Part shown: one piece after another, positions 23,560 to 33,206 of the stretch
How positions within the stretch are numbered: the stretch's first letter is position 1
Layout: the number at the start of each line of letters is the position of its first letter
NCBI GenBank assembly: GCA_011032825.1
Contig: JAADJZ010000003.1
Coordinates: forward strand, 1,488,001 to 1,552,000
Source: Massariosphaeria phaeospora
Lineage: Eukaryota; Ascomycota; Dothideomycetes; Pleosporales
Direction of reading: 5' to 3'
Length of the DNA: 64,000 bases
The notes under the pieces: generated by a model
Told to the model about the DNA's origin: nothing
Databases searched by the model: none
The model's input: the letters and a program-made list of their open reading frames with translations, nothing else
Program-made: the position numbers and the translations under genes

Positions 23560-24921
23560 ATGGTTCGAGTTAATCGCAGAAAGTCGTTCGATTATTCTAC
23601 CGTGCAACAACGAAGAAATAAGACCCGGCGCCGCGAGCTTGACTCTATCGAGCGAGCGTTTGTGGCCGGCGCATGCCTCCATGGCAATGCCTCTGTAAAT
23701 AGCTGCGCCAAACTACTCAGTGTGGATCAATCTGGGTTATCAAAGATGGTCAAGAAGGTGCAGAGCAAGGCAGAGGAATCTGGGCTTCCTGTTTATGATC
23801 CAATTCACTTTGAAAATGAGATAGAGAGAGGTAGGCCAGAATTGCTTACTTAGGCACAAAAAGATTCTATTATTTAGATAGCCACACAAGATTGTCAACA
23901 CCGTGAAAAGGAGTCTTGGCAGGCAATAAAAGACGGAGACTTCAATCATATACCTAAGATCTCGATTACAACGTTTGAAAACGTTATGTACAAAGCTGGC
24001 TACGCACGCAGAGCACCTGGGTTCAAACCTACACTAAATGAGAAGCAGCAAAAGAACCGCCTACAGTAGGCTCTTGATTACAACCCTAGTAAGTACGAGA
24101 GAGGAGATGGTAAGGGCTTCAACTTTCGACACGTAGTTTACACCGATGAGACCTCTGCAAGAGTTGGAGAGCAACGCAGCATGAAAAGAGCTTAGTGTAA
24201 ACCTAGAGAGAAGTATCACGACGACTTTAAGAGGCCTAAGCTTTGTAATACATGTACGTTGCAGTTCTACGGCGCATTTACGTACGGCGAGAAGGGCCCG
24301 TGCCATATATACAGCAAAGAAACTAAGGAGCAGAAGGCGGCGGCAGCTAAAGCGCTACGGGATGAAAATGCAGAGAATTAGGCACAGAGAGAGAACCTTG
24401 TGCCACTTGCTCGGCGCGTTTTACGCTCTATGGGAGACTCAGATGTCAACTCTCAGAAACACGCCTGGCGAAAAGATCTCGAGTATAAACGAGGTGACAG
24501 GACCCGCGGGGGTGTAGACAGCTATAGGCACCGCGAGGAGGTGCTAAAGCCTCTCATAGTGCCTTAGATCAAGCAACTCAAACAGAAGGGCAAAACTGAC
24601 GTCGTACTCTTGGAGGACGGTGCCTCGGCCCACGCCTCAAAGATAGTCATGGATTTTCTGGACGTCTCTCACATCTCAAAGCTACCTTGGCCTGGCCACT
24701 CACCCGACGTCAACGCAGAGGAGCATGCATGGCCATAGATTCGGCGTCATATAACGAAGGAGTACTCTCTGTCAACCTGCGAAAACGAGTGCCGTAAACA
24801 GTAGCAAGAGGAGTAGCAAAAACTGCCCATAGAGGCAATCAACAAGTGGATTGACCATGTGCCTGAGATTGTACGCCGTATTATTGAACATGAAGGCAAT
24901 AACGACTTTCATGATGGATAG
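23560..24921 (+). pseudogene. Tc1-type DDE transposase, one open frame broken only by TAG stops
   Basis: From the ATG at 23,560 one continuous frame of about 453 codons runs to a TAG at 24,919-24,921 with no frameshift and nine internal in-frame stops, all TAG. The N-terminus is a helix-turn-helix-like DNA-binding region (SVNSCAKLLSVDQSGLSKMV). The catalytic region has VVYTDETSAR (first Asp), VVLLEDGASAHAS (second Asp) and GHSPDVNAEEHAW (Glu), with 34 residues between the second Asp and the Glu: a DD34E arrangement as in Tc1-like enzymes. Several stops fall where the family expects Trp (before CKPREKYH, before IRRHITKEY) or Gln, so TGG and CAG probably became TAG. Two CpA-type C-to-T changes, one on each strand, explain both. 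Non-functional as it stands. Confidence 0.88.
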
Positions 24922-25107
24922 GGGGGGGTAGTCAGAGGTAACTAGTATCTCGCGGAGAGAGCTCCCAAAACACCAAATCTTGGCCTCATCTTTTCCCAAT
25001 TGGGCCAATATATCCAGGTTATCGAGATCTCACAGAAATATTATGAATAAATGTGTATTTAACCGATTTTGTGTGTAAATTTGTATAATGGGGGGGTTTT
25101 GGGTGCA

Positions 25108-25149
25108 TGCCAAGTTTTCGCTTAGGACACACTAAAAACGAGCTCCTCG
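25108..25149. repeat. Right terminal inverted repeat of Tc1-like element
   Basis: 42 bp ending CGAGCTCCTCG before the TA at 25,150-25,151; reverse complement of the left TIR. Confidence 0.93.
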
Positions 25150-25358
25150 TACCGTAACGGGCCGCTGCCGGTGCGTAGCGGGACAGGTCGTCAGACGATC
25201 GCATCTGTCTTGACATTGTCCTGCCACGCGCAACATTGTGTAATAATTAGAATTCAGTCTCCCGGGGTCTGCTCAGCGTGCATGGCACGACCTACGGCTT
25301 CTCTTGGCTAGTCATTTACAGTGTCCAGTCTCGGCTCTTCTAATCGACATGTTTGCAT

Positions 25359-25430
25359 AGATAATGTCTTTACCAATGGCGGGTATCGGAGGTCTCCGTA
25401 ACCCCACCATGGTGCCCCGCCTACCTATCT
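25359..25430. promoter_or_regulatory. Two GATA-type (HGATAR) sites upstream of allantoicase
   Basis: AGATAA at 25,359-25,364 on the plus strand and AGATAG on the minus strand (CTATCT at 25,425-25,430) lie about 175 and 110 bp before the allantoicase ATG. HGATAR pairs are the known binding sites of AreA/NIT2-type nitrogen regulators, and allantoin catabolism is a known target of such control in fungi. Six-base sites occur by chance, so this is suggestive only. Confidence 0.4.
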
Positions 25431-25537
25431 ACACTCCGTCTCTTCGCAGCCCAATTCCTTCATTTATGTTACCTCTCGTACTCACCCACTCCGTAACCAA
25501 TTGATCCGCTCACAACTACGCGCGCTGAGTGGACGCC

Positions 25538-26698
25538 ATGGAGATCCCTATTCTCTCTCCAGAAGAAGTTTCGGAGACGGCGACCTCAAAGTCGGCCTCT
25601 CAAGCTCGCGCAATTGCCATCGAACAAATAGAATCTACCTTCAAGTCCCAGTACACTGGTAAGCCTGCAGTCTACGACGCATGTTATCTTGGTGTGACTT
25701 GGACTGTCACTGATGCAGTCCTCGTAGATCTCGTCTCGGCACCACTCGGCTCCCGCATCTTGTCCTTCAGTGATGAATGGTTTGCCAGCGCATCAAATCT
25801 CATTACGCCTACCCCCCCAATCCGACGGCCCGGTGTCTTCACCCACGCGGGTGCGTGGTACGATGGATGGGAGACGCGCCGTCACAATAGCGAGCCCGCG
25901 GACTGGGTGGTCATACGTCTGGGTGTCGCCAGCGGAAAGGTTGCCGGCGTGGAAGTGGACACAGCCTTCTTCAACGGCAACCATGCCCCCGAGATCGCAG
26001 TCCAGGGATGCTTTGTGGCGGAAGAGAGCGAGACGGAGGTCATGGCAGCCGGGTATACTGGCTGGGAGGCGATACTAGACATACAGGAATGCGGGCCCAG
26101 TCAGCGGCATGCATGGCTGCTCGAGGAATTGACTGAGAAGGCCTACACGCATGTGAAATTGCTCATGTACCCCGACGGAGGCATTGCGCGATTCAGACTT
26201 TATGGCGTCGCCGTACCCGTCTTCCCACAAAGCATGGATCAAATATTCGAGCTCTCAGCGACAGTAATGGGCGGCGTAGCAACAAGCTGCTCGGACCAGC
26301 ATTTCGGCACAAAGGACAACCTCCTGCTCCCCGGCCGCGGGAAAGACATGGGCGACGGCTGGGAAACAAAGCGTACTCGCGGAGAGCACGTTGACTGGAC
26401 CATCGTCCGTCTGGGTGTGACAGGCGAGGTCGACAACATCGTCATCGATACAGCGCATTTCCGAGGCAACTTTCCCCAAAAGGTACAGGTATTTGCTGGA
26501 CACTTTGAACAAGACCCAGCAAGTGATGCTGCAGGCTGGGTGGAGATCCTGCAGGCGCAGAAGAGTGGACCAGATAAAGAGCACCAGTACAAGTCTGAAC
26601 TGAAGGAGGTTCAAGGCAAGCGGTATACACATGCAAAGTTGGTCATCATACCCGACGGTGGTGTGAAGAGGTTTCGAATCTTTGGTAGGCGAGTATAG
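25538..26698 (+). CDS. Allantoicase (allantoate amidinohydrolase, EC 3.5.3.4), two exons, 363 aa
   Basis: Exons 25538-25658 and 25728-26698. The 69-bp intron (GTAAGC...CTCGTAG) has a length divisible by three and no stop, so reading through would add 23 foreign residues. Splicing restores FKSQYTDLVSAPLGSRIL, which fits the family. The protein is two tandem copies of the allantoicase repeat: repeat 1 has DEWFASASNLITPTPP, DGWETRRHN, DWVVIRLGV and VDTAFFNGNHAPE; repeat 2 has CSDQHFGTKDNLL, DGWETKRTRG, DWTIVRLGV and IDTAHFRGNFPQ. It hydrolyses allantoate to ureidoglycolate and urea in purine catabolism, in the cytosol or peroxisome. Start chosen at the first ATG (gacgccATGGAG). The Tc1-like transposon lies 388 bp upstream, so the promoter is confined to that short space. 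Confidence 0.95.
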   Translation: MEIPILSPEEVSETATSKSASQARAIAIEQIESTFKSQYTGKPAVYDACYLGVTWTVTDAVLVDLVSAPLGSRILSFSDEWFASASNLITPTPPIRRPGVFTHAGAWYDGWETRRHNSEPADWVVIRLGVASGKVAGVEVDTAFFNGNHAPEIAVQGCFVAEESETEVMAAGYTGWEAILDIQECGPSQRHAWLLEELTEKAYTHVKLLMYPDGGIARFRLYGVAVPVFPQSMDQIFELSATVMGGVATSCSDQHFGTKDNLLLPGRGKDMGDGWETKRTRGEHVDWTIVRLGVTGEVDNIVIDTAHFRGNFPQKVQVFAGHFEQDPASDAAGWVEILQAQKSGPDKEHQYKSELKEVQGKRYTHAKLVIIPDGGVKRFRIFGRRV

Positions 26699-27026
26699 TG
26701 TAGGGGCCTGAGAGCTCGAGACTGCATGAGCTCATGATATCATCACTAGCCGCAATGAAGCCGTCCTTCTCCCTCTCGCAAAGTTTTGCTACGGTTCGTG
26801 GACTTCTACGATCAGTTCTTACTGTGCGGTTCCCTTAATAGTCAAGCTGCGAGGCCCAGGGCATGTTAGCGTCGGCGCCGAACACCCACCCATCACTATG
26901 ATAGGGCGGTATGCTTCTCTATTTAGTCCTCTTTCCATGGCTCACTCTGCGTCGTGAATACTAGTGCAACCACCAATTCATCTTCACGTTCGATTAACCT
27001 CGACCACGGCAGGCGCGACTCTTGTG

Positions 27027-27081
27027 CAACCCTACCGCAACCCTACTGCAAATCTACAGCAACTCTACCGCAGCTCCACTG
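27027..27081 (+). repeat. Five degenerate tandem copies of an 11-bp motif
   Basis: Units CAACCCTACCG, CAACCCTACTG, CAAATCTACAG, CAACTCTACCG and CAGCTCCACTG follow each other without gaps and end 90 bp before the predicted start of the WSC gene. An 11-bp period is close to one DNA helical turn. Confidence 0.75.
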
Positions 27082-27171
27082 CACGTGCGTTTCTGGCGAC
27101 GGCCAGATCGATTGTTAGGTAAGGCCGGGTCATAAATCATAGATCGGAATTAATGATCAGTGTCCTCGGAC

Positions 27172-28351
27172 ATGGCGAGTATATTTATCACTCCTACCCT
27201 GAACAAGTTTACTACCAGTATTCGCATCTTGTTTTTCAGTCGCCCTCACTTATCTCTTGTTGTCCGGATTCACCGTGAAGTCCGTCCATCTTCTTTTCAC
27301 ATCCCTGGCCGTCCAAGCTATCAGTGTAGTTCCCAGAGACCTCGCTCCCGCGCCCGAGTCAAGCCTCCCCTCTGGCTGGCACTATTCTGGTTGCTTTGCC
27401 GATAGCAGGGATGCCCGTGGGAGTGGATACCCCTGGAGGTGCGAATGCTATGTCGGTTGGGCTCTGCACTATGCGGTGTAAAGACTTGGGTTACCTTTTC
27501 GCTGGCGTTGAATACGCTAGCGAATGTTACTGTGGGAACAGTTTACGCGATGGAAGTTCTTTTGTGCAGAGCGGTTGCACGACGCCCTGCAAAGGAAACC
27601 TAACGGAATATTGTGGGGGAATGGAGCGGTTGAATCTGTACGGGCAAGATGACAGACCGAGCTCCAGTAGTATCAGTACAACCAGCACCGCAACTTCGAC
27701 CTCCACTGTCACCAAGACAACTTCCGCCTCTACCAACTCTACCGCCTCGAGAATGGCCTCAACTACATCTGTAAGTTTCTTGATCTCGCTGCGCAATTCT
27801 TTGCTAATGCTGTATAGACAGCCCCGACCTGCGCCCCAACAATAAAAGAAGTAGAGAAAGGCCGTAACCAAGTTGACAACGGCAGTTTCGAGACTGGTAA
27901 CGCACCCTGGGCCCGCTCCTCTACTAACGCTCAAATCTCACGAATTGTCAGCAAAAGCTACGAGGGATGCGCCGCTTTCGTCTTCCAGCCCTCTGCCAAT
28001 ACCGGAAATACCATGACTCGTTCTGCAAACCTGACTTCCAATTCTGGCATCACCCCAGCTAGCACGCACGACCTGACATTCTACCTGGGCCGTAAATCTA
28101 CCGCATCGAGCTCTTCCTCAGTGGCCGTGACCGCGGCAGTGCGCCCACAGGCGGGTACTGCGTGGACGCAGAGCTTCACTGCGTGCAATCTGGTCGGCGC
28201 AAACGGCTCCGTGTGGAAGAAATACACAGCAAACAATGTCAAATTTAACTCGGGCGCACCGCTGCCGCTCATGTTCACTGTGACCTGGTCCGGGGCAACG
28301 ACGACTGATAGCACAGATGACGTTCTTATCGACGGTGTCATGGTCATCTAG
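27172..28351 (+). CDS. Secreted WSC-domain protein with C-terminal beta-rich domain; apparent frameshift in the WSC domain
   Basis: Proposed exons: 27172-27178, 27240-27770 and 27818-28351, with introns of 61 bp (GTATAT...TTTTCAG) and 47 bp (GTAAGT...GTATAG). The tiny first exon gives a hydrophobic leader (MAIALTYLLLSGFT, then VHLLFTSLAVQA). Next is a WSC carbohydrate-binding domain: GWHYSGCFADSRDAR, then LCTMRCKDLGYLFAGVEY, ECYCGNSL, CTTPCKGNLTEYCGG and LNLYG. A Ser/Thr-rich linker follows, then a domain starting VDNGSFETGNAPWA and ending DDVLIDGVMVI, resembling CBM4_9-like galactose-binding folds. Between FADSRDAR and DTPGGANAMSVGLC (around 27,416-27,430) the frame shifts by one base and no intron of normal size can repair it. 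Either the allele is broken or one base is wrong. The start and first intron are inferred. Confidence 0.65.
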
Positions 28352-29274
28352 AACAAATTTGCACATGGAAGCAACTGGTTTCGCGATTGCTATTGACCAG
28401 GACCGTGATACAATTTGTTGCTGGTGACTCGTGAGGTTGGTGTCAAGGCTCACTCTTCGTAGCAATTGTGGCTCTGACGGACAAGTGGACTGAAAATTGA
28501 CAAGTGAACCCATTATGCAAGACCGCGCCATGTTAGCACGTCGCCTTATTTCGTATCGGCGTGTAACCAGTGACTTTCAACAATAGTGTGTTGATGTATA
28601 ACCTAACGATGTTCTTGGTGCAAGATCTTGAATAGGTATACTTTCTCGATAGGTTTCTCGCCGGTGATTCTCGGAACCCATTTGTGAATTTCGGGGGCAA
28701 CCCAAGCGAGGTAGATAGGCCAACGAGTCGATCGCGGTTGAGACAAGCAAGATAGGACAGAGAGCAACAAAGGGCTTACAGTACACAGTTAATCACAATG
28801 TATCAGAACTAGGCATAGACTATACGGTGTTGGGATATATAATAAGGATCAGTCTGTACCAGTATCTTGTGAACGAACTCCAAGAAGATCTCGTTTTGGC
28901 CCAGCACCGTCGCCCCTATTCTAGGGACGGTCAGAATCCCACTCGGACTGAGATAGCCAGCAGAGATCATGCTACTGCTGGCTTTCCAAGAAAACCAGTA
29001 AGTTATAAAAACAAGTGCGAACCAGGACGCCGGGTATAGGATATTAACTGCCACCGCCATGCCCAACGCCTTGCGGTAGAAGCGGGAATAAATGCCAAGA
29101 GGATGTGCTTGGAAATTACGCCGGTAACTCAATTTCCCAAAAACCTTGACCGGCGAAACTGTGATAGAGAGATGATACAGATGACAAGATACGAACATCT
29201 GAAGTGCAGAGAAAGGCTTTGGGAGCAAGGAACTGCGTGATAGCACCACCCCATCAAATCATGAGACCTTCTTG
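28352..29274. other. Intergenic between convergent WSC and KAR9 genes
   Basis: A 923-bp region. A 146-codon minus-strand frame (28,809-29,249) has one hydrophobic stretch, but no family resemblance or support was seen. No repeat was recognised. Confidence 0.45.
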
Positions 29275-32200
29275 TCATTTCCATCTGGCTCTCTCCCCTA
29301 GACTCGATGTACGGCCATCAACACGGCTAGTCCTTCCGTTTCCGCTAATGGTATTGCCAACTCGGCTTCTGCGGCCCTCTTCGATGTTACCGAGTCTGCT
29401 GCTGCTTCGACCAGGTGTGGGGGCATCGACCAAGCTAGCGAGGCTAGACCCAGAAACGGTGCGTTGTTTCGGTTGTGGAAGCAGACTACTGCGTCGACTA
29501 TTCAGGGCACTTGCGGGACGAGACTGCCGGCGGACGGACGGACTGTCCTCATTCGCTGTGCTGTCGCTTTCTTCTTCTGCAATCGTGACATGCCGACGAG
29601 AGGCCGGCGTCCCGGTCGAAACCTGGGCGGACGATCCGGGGGTGCCGTGTATAGCCGTTTTGTTGCGGGTTGGTGTGGAGGGTGACAACATTGGGCTGGC
29701 TAGGGGTCGTTTGGTGATGGCTTGGTGGGCCGGGGTTGTTGATGCAGACTGTCTGCTAGACGGCGGAGAAAGGGTAGAATCGTTGCTCAAAGGACTGCGC
29801 ACCGGAATAGCCGACTGACTGCACACGCTCCTGAGCGTCCTGGCCGAGCTGGATTGGTCCTTGCGATACGGCGATGGCGTGGTCAATGTTAATGGTTTGA
29901 AATTGTGCCCGACAACGGTATCACGCATGTTAACACTCGCATTCCACCGGGGCTTAGAAGAGGACGGCTTGTCGGATCCAGGAGTGAGAGAGCGCGTTGG
30001 CGTGCTAGACATGGCACGGGAGGGGGTAACGGTCGAGGGGATAGTCTCCAGTCGAGACGCGGTCAACGCCTTTCGCGGTCCACTGTTGGAGCCGGCGCTT
30101 GAGGGTAAGCTGGAGTAGCGGCGGCTTGCGGGGAGCGACGGCCTTGAGCTCGAACCGCTCGGCTGACGGGACTTGTTGCCTGCAGGCGTGATGGTGCCAT
30201 GATCACTGCCCCTACGGCTCCCGAAGACGATCGACGACGCCGGAGAGCTGGCGGGAGTGTCGAGCGCGGAGCCCGCCATTGACGCCTCGGTGCGCGCAGA
30301 GAGAACGGTCGAGACAGAGTCGCGAAGCTTGCGCGCCGTGGCGAGTTCTTCGACGACGATGTCCGTCTCGCTGATCTCCAGCTTGAGGGCGGCAACTTTC
30401 TGGCGCACATCCTGCTGGATCCGGAGAATTTCGCCATTGACAGTGGACCTGTTCTTCATTTCAATGTCGATCAGGTCGAGGACGCGCTTCATCGATGGCG
30501 GATAGTGCTCGCGCTTATCTTTATACGTCGACACTCGAGAGCCTAGCTTGTCGTCGTCGCCCTCGTCGATGACTTGGCGGAGCCTTTGGATGCTCTTCAT
30601 CAGCGAATCATACATGGCGATGGCCTTGCTGCCGGCCTGGCGGAAGCTGTGCACCCATTTGTCTTCGCCGAGCTCTTCCCGCAACGCATCCGCATCCGCC
30701 TCGAGCTTCTTCTCCTGCTGCTCGAGGACCTCCTTGCGGCGCATCAGCTCATCGCAGGCTGACGGGAACACGCTGCTGGCCCGCATCTGGAACGACGACA
30801 AGCGCATGGGCAGAAAGTCCAGCGATGCGCGCAACGGCTGCAGCTTGGCGAAAAGGGCCAGCAGCCGCGAGTTCTCCTGTTCGATCTGCGGGATGGGCGA
30901 GATGGGCGACAGGACGGAGAGCGTGGGCGGCAGGCTGAAGCGGTTGTTGTGCAGGCGGGCCTGCTGGCGCGGCGTCTCCTCGACAATGGTCTCGAGGTCC
31001 GCAATGTCGAACTTCTCCGCCGACTCGGCAACGGAATCGGTGATGGCCCGGTGCCGCCGCTCTTCCATCTCGAAGACCAGCCGGCCCAGACTCTCGACTT
31101 CGTGGCCGATTTCGCCCAGGACCGTGTTCCACAGCTCCTCCCACTCCATGGCAATCTCGACCTGGGCCTTGATGCCCTTGAGCGTCCGCTTGATGCTGGT
31201 CCAGCCGGCCATGACGTCCTCCATCTGGGCCACCAGCCGCGTCAAGTCGCGGGCCGGCAGCGAGGCAATGTCCGGCCGTTCTTGCAGCTCCTCGATGGCG
31301 GTAATATACACGCTGACCAGGCCCTCGAACTTGCCAATGGCCACGTCGACTTCGGCGAGACCCTCGCGGCCTGCGGCTGCTGCCCACTCGACGTCGTCGT
31401 CGGCGTCGAGGCCGCTGAGCACTTCGGTGGCCTGGGCCATCCACAGCTTGATCTTGTTGGCCGCATCGTGCAGCGCGCGGCCGGCGGCCGTCGAGTTGGG
31501 CTTGGACGAGATGCTGGTCGAGAGGAAGTCGGCCGAGGGCAGCGTGATGGACGTGAGGCGCTGGATCTGGTTGGTGAAGCTGGCGCGCGACAGCGTGTAG
31601 ATGGAGTTGGCGCGCGAGAGGTGGCGGTGCTGGAAGTAGCTGGCCACGTCGATGCCGTCGTGGTCGTCCAGCACCGACACGGCCGCGTCGGCGGGCGGCG
31701 CGTCCTTGGGCGGCGGCGTGGGCGGGCGCGCGGCGGCGGGGGGCGCGGGGCTGTCTGCGGCGGCGGCGTGGGCGGCGGCGGCGGCGAGGCTCTGGCTGAG
31801 GCTCTTCGTCTTGGTGATGTCCGGCAGGCGGTACTTTTGCGTGTCCTCGGCCAGCACGTCGCCCTGCTCCGAGTCCGAGGGCAGCACGCGGTCGCTGGTG
31901 CTGACGAAGCTGCTGCCGTCGCTCTCGAAGCCGGGCGGCGGGCTGTGGTCCAGGGCCATGGCCAGCGCCAGCGCGGGCACACTGCCGCCGGTGAGCTGGG
32001 GGATCAACGGCGTGCCGGGCCCGGGGCTGGTGCCGGTGCCGTTCCACGCAGTGCCGCGCCGCTCAACGCGGATGCTGCGGTCGCGGTGGAAGTTGTCGAG
32101 CTCGCGGATCTTGCTCGCGGCGATGCGGCCAATCTGCGAGGCCTGCGAGCGGTTGGCGTCTGCGCTGTGGTCGAGAAACTTCATGCGGGCCAGCAAGCCC

Positions 32201-32502
32201 GGCGAGACGTTGCGCACCACCCTGCGGCCACTGTCGGCCGCGCTGGCTTCGGCTGGCGGCGACGACGGCGGGCTGTGCGAGAGCAGCGGCAGTGGTGGCG
32301 GCGGCGGCGGCGAGGGGGGCGCTTGTTGTTGTGGTTGTGGTGTGCTTGCTGTTGCTGCTGCTGTTGCTGGTCCAGGTGTGGTGGTTGATGACGAGGATGC
32401 TGCTGCTGGCACGGCCACATCACCAGCGGCAGGCGTGCGTGCAGCGGGCAGAGAGGCGGCGGGGGGCTTGACCGGCGGCGGCGTCGCGAGGGGGCTGCTC
32501 AT
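29275..32502 (-). CDS. kar9: KAR9-family microtubule/cortical attachment protein (1,075 aa, single exon)
   Basis: The first in-frame ATG is at 32,502 (MSSPLATPPPVKPP); codons further upstream are open but lack ATG. The N-terminal ~110 residues are Pro/Ala/Gln-rich. Then comes the KAR9 homology region: LLARMKFLDHSADANRSQAS, DVASYFQHRHLSRANSIYTL, NQIQRLTSITLPSADFLS, ELDNFHRDRS, KIKLWMAQATEVLSGLDADD, LTRLVAQMEDVMAGWTSIKR and WEELWNTVLGEIGHEVESLG, followed by helical blocks such as KRVLDLIDIEMKNRS. The last ~330 residues are basic, Ser/Pro/Thr-rich with SRxP and TPxR motifs, as expected for EB1/Bim1 and microtubule contact. Kar9 links cytoplasmic microtubules through Bim1 to actin-based transport and orients the spindle. 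Single-exon structure over 3.2 kb fits. Confidence 0.92.
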   Translation of the reverse strand: MSSPLATPPPVKPPAASLPAARTPAAGDVAVPAAASSSSTTTPGPATAAATASTPQPQQQAPPSPPPPPPLPLLSHSPPSSPPAEASAADSGRRVVRNVSPGLLARMKFLDHSADANRSQASQIGRIAASKIRELDNFHRDRSIRVERRGTAWNGTGTSPGPGTPLIPQLTGGSVPALALAMALDHSPPPGFESDGSSFVSTSDRVLPSDSEQGDVLAEDTQKYRLPDITKTKSLSQSLAAAAAHAAAADSPAPPAAARPPTPPPKDAPPADAAVSVLDDHDGIDVASYFQHRHLSRANSIYTLSRASFTNQIQRLTSITLPSADFLSTSISSKPNSTAAGRALHDAANKIKLWMAQATEVLSGLDADDDVEWAAAAGREGLAEVDVAIGKFEGLVSVYITAIEELQERPDIASLPARDLTRLVAQMEDVMAGWTSIKRTLKGIKAQVEIAMEWEELWNTVLGEIGHEVESLGRLVFEMEERRHRAITDSVAESAEKFDIADLETIVEETPRQQARLHNNRFSLPPTLSVLSPISPIPQIEQENSRLLALFAKLQPLRASLDFLPMRLSSFQMRASSVFPSACDELMRRKEVLEQQEKKLEADADALREELGEDKWVHSFRQAGSKAIAMYDSLMKSIQRLRQVIDEGDDDKLGSRVSTYKDKREHYPPSMKRVLDLIDIEMKNRSTVNGEILRIQQDVRQKVAALKLEISETDIVVEELATARKLRDSVSTVLSARTEASMAGSALDTPASSPASSIVFGSRRGSDHGTITPAGNKSRQPSGSSSRPSLPASRRYSSLPSSAGSNSGPRKALTASRLETIPSTVTPSRAMSSTPTRSLTPGSDKPSSSKPRWNASVNMRDTVVGHNFKPLTLTTPSPYRKDQSSSARTLRSVCSQSAIPVRSPLSNDSTLSPPSSRQSASTTPAHQAITKRPLASPMLSPSTPTRNKTAIHGTPGSSAQVSTGTPASRRHVTIAEEESDSTANEDSPSVRRQSRPASALNSRRSSLLPQPKQRTVSGSSLASLVDAPTPGRSSSRLGNIEEGRRSRVGNTISGNGRTSRVDGRTSSLGERARWK

Positions 32503-32700
32503 CGGGGCATGCTGCTGTTGCTGTTGCGGCAGAGAGGGCGCTGCTGCTGCTGCTGTTGTGTTGTGCGGGCGTCGGGCTCTAGGTTGACATTTCGCTGTCG
32601 GACGTCGTGCGCGCTGGTGTGGTGGCACAACGGCTTAATGACCGCGTTCCCCTGACGCGCCGCCAAGCAAATCTGCTGTTTTGATCCATCACCACCCCCA

Positions 32701-32913
32701 TGCATTAATTCGTGTCCGATGTAAGATAGCTTTAGGCAATGCTCTTAACAGTATAAGAAATTCTAGCAATAGCTAGGTAGACTGCTTTGATCTTTACAAA
32801 GCCTTGCTGTATCCAGTATACTAGGTAATGTAAATATACTATAAACCATAACGAAGGTGTAGGAGTGAGTGCATTAAGGTGGGCGTATTAGCGGACACCG
32901 GCGAATTAATGCA
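32701..32913. mobile_element. 213-bp MITE with ~22-bp terminal inverted repeats
   Basis: Ends are inverted copies of TGCATTAATTCG-(CCG)-TGTCCG: left at 32,701, right ending at 32,913. The interior is non-coding. Its reverse complement aligns well with the two halves of sequence flanking the large element at 55,301-58,615 (32,706-32,845 against 55,238-55,300 joined to 58,616-58,689), so it marks a family with at least two copies in this window. It lies between KAR9 and the 33,207-34,691 gene. The target duplication is unclear. Confidence 0.8.
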
Positions 32914-33206
32914 CGGGGTTGCCATTGATGGATTGCGCCGCACTAACTTTTGGGTGAATCCTTCACTCGCACACACGTCGCACTATGGGGACACTCCTCT
33001 CAGAGAGGCGATCATAGCATATGTGCAATGCTAGTCTATCTAAGCAGCTAGCTGTTCTGCCAAAACCTTGGGAATGCAAATTTGGACTTGAGGGGTATCT
33101 AATTCAGCCCAATTAACCAACTAAAGAAAGGTATCGTGGCCGGTCGGATGCGTCGTGTACAAATTAGGTAAGTCAGAGGGCATGAGCAGAGCGAGAATAC
33201 CCCAGC

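Larger units (their letters stand above)
23436..25149 (+). mobile_element. Complete Tc1/mariner-type DNA transposon with TIRs and TA target duplication
   Basis: A 1,714-bp element bounded by a TA dinucleotide on each side (23,434-23,435 and 25,150-25,151). Left TIR 23,436-23,476 and right TIR 25,108-25,149 are reverse complements starting CGAGGAGCTCGTTTTTAGTG, differing by one extra A in the right copy. A single transposase frame fills the centre on the plus strand. Both ends and the target duplication are intact, so the structure could still be mobilised in trans if an active transposase exists elsewhere. Confidence 0.93.

Noticed and set aside
25659..25727. Reading through the allantoicase intron as coding sequence
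   Set aside because: The 69-bp segment is in frame and stop-free, but has GTAAGC and CTCGTAG splice ends, and removing it restores the family-typical YTDLVSAPLGSRIL.
28809..29249. 146-codon minus-strand frame with one hydrophobic stretch
   Set aside because: No family motif, odd composition elsewhere, located between convergent genes; treated as chance.
30548..32587. Plus-strand frames of 311-479 codons opposite KAR9
   Set aside because: Mirror frames of a GC-rich, single-exon coding sequence; composition is low-complexity (Gly/Val/Arg) and no family is recognisable.
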